A stretch of 64,000 bases of DNA from positions 496,001 through 560,000 of the forward strand of contig CANTAL010000137.1 of the NCBI GenBank assembly GCA_947650365.1. The letters run 5' to 3'. Source of the DNA: Chamaelirium japonicum. Taxonomy: Eukaryota; Streptophyta; Magnoliopsida; Liliales; Melanthiaceae. Positions 63,631-64,000 of the stretch are shown piece by piece. Positions within the stretch are counted from its first letter, which is position 1. Each line of letters opens with the position of its first letter. The notes beneath the pieces are model-generated. The model was not told the origin of the DNA. It made no database searches and saw only the letters and a program-made list of their open reading frames with translations. The translations under genes and the position numbers were made by a program.

Positions 63631-64000
63631 CATTCTAATTCATTCGTATGATCCATTCTAATTCATTTGTATCCAATCTATTTCATTCGCACGATCCGTT
63701 CTAATTCATTCGCGCACTCTATTCTAATTCATTCGTACGATCCATTCTAATTCATTCGTACGATCCATTCTAATTCATTCATACAATCCATTCTAATTTA
63801 TTCGCACGAATGTATCGATTCTAATTCATTCGTACGATGCATTCTAATTCATTCGCACAATCTATTCTAATTCATTCATACGATCCATTCTAATTCATTT
63901 GCACGAATGTATCCATTCTAATTCATTCATACGATCTATTCTACTTCATTCGTACTATCCGTTCTAATTTACTCATACGATCCATTCTAATTCATTCATA
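63631..64000 (-). repeat. Reverse satellite block, cut by window edge
   Basis: Follows copies A and B in register (TTTGTATCC, CGCGCACTC, CTACTTC, GTACTATCCG) up to the end of the window. Confidence 0.92.

Larger units (their letters stand above)
1..64000. repeat. 23-bp satellite array with strand-switching blocks
   Basis: The whole window is built from a 23-bp unit: core GAATGAATTAGAATG plus linker GATCGTAC, about 35% G+C, with two CpGs around the linker-core boundary. A 28-bp unit replaces the linker by GATACATTCGTGC. Frequent monomer variants are GATCATACG, GATTGTACG, GATCGTATG, GATCGTGCG, GTGTGAAAG, GAAGGAATT, GAATGAGTAAG and GAATGAAATAG. Both strands carry the repeat in alternating blocks, listed separately. 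Because 23 is not a multiple of 3, each reading frame of a regular array meets a stop at least every 69 bases. No gene-like stretch over 300 bases was found. Role unknown; structural heterochromatin is the reasonable inference. Confidence 0.98.

Noticed and set aside
1-64000. CRISPR array
   Set aside because: Repeats are directly adjacent with no unique spacers, and the unit is variable and present on both strands.
1-64000. Vertebrate GAATG-type (satellite II/III) repeat or telomeric repeat
   Set aside because: The core contains GAATG twice, but the period is 23 rather than 5, with a fixed AATTA and a GATCGTAC linker. No telomere-like G-rich motif is present.
1-64000. Fixed nucleosome-length higher-order repeat
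   Set aside because: Some 28-type spacings (143, and 120 plus neighbours) approach nucleosome size, but measured spacings vary from 28 to 306 and no single period dominates.
1-64000. tRNA, rRNA, promoter or terminator signals
   Set aside because: No segment outside the repeat exists to hold them, apart from the 80-bp insert, which shows none; hairpins are satellite fold-backs without poly-T tails.

Overview
The window is one uninterrupted block of satellite DNA. Apart from about 80 bases near 13.1 kb, essentially every base belongs to a tandem repeat with a 23-bp unit, read as a 15-base core (GAATGAATTAGAATG) followed by an 8-base linker (GATCGTAC). A second unit of 28 bp has the same core but a 13-base linker (GATACATTCGTGC). 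I see no credible protein gene, tRNA, rRNA, promoter or intact mobile element. Such an array, with dense CpG sites decaying to TpG/CpA, points to heterochromatin (pericentromeric, centromeric, subtelomeric or a sex-chromosome-like block) of a eukaryote. I cannot name the organism from the sequence.

The array is not head-to-tail. Its reading direction flips about 75 times, so the window is a mosaic of forward (+, GAATGAATTAG visible) and reverse (-, CTAATTCATTC visible) blocks, from under 25 bp to about 3.5 kb and averaging roughly 850 bp. Longest forward blocks: 20144-23186, 33375-35980 and 60370-62931. Longest reverse blocks: 42326-45805, 38450-41267 and 1994-4355.

The flip points are not random. 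About ten junction types account for most of them, and several occur in both orientations: GTATCCATAATGG (9 copies), the GAATTCGAATGG / GTACGAATTC module (about 15), CATTCGTACGAATG after CACACGAATG (8), a GTACGATCGTAC palindrome with 30-base arms (5), a 13-base-arm hairpin with a GCAT loop (5), and a 19-base-arm palindrome with a 7-base spacer (5). Junctions and flanking marker monomers have therefore been copied together as multi-hundred-base modules. Examples are a 702-bp tandem duplication (47462-48865), a 355-bp tandem duplication (24301-25010), a pair about 755 bp long offset by 12,794 bp, a pair about 650 bp long offset by 25,658 bp, and a three-copy module at 36.7, 58.9 and 62.9 kb.

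A likely reason for the flipping is visible in the unit: the linker-core boundary is the perfect palindrome TCGTACGA, shared by both strands, and many flips pass exactly through it. The 28-bp unit adds ACATT, creating a short dyad (CATTCG, two bases, CGAATG), and recurs at spacings of 28+23n. The only foreign sequence, 13085-13164, is about 64% G+C and lies exactly on a flip point, like filler DNA at a repaired break. Block limits are read by eye, to within about 10 bases.
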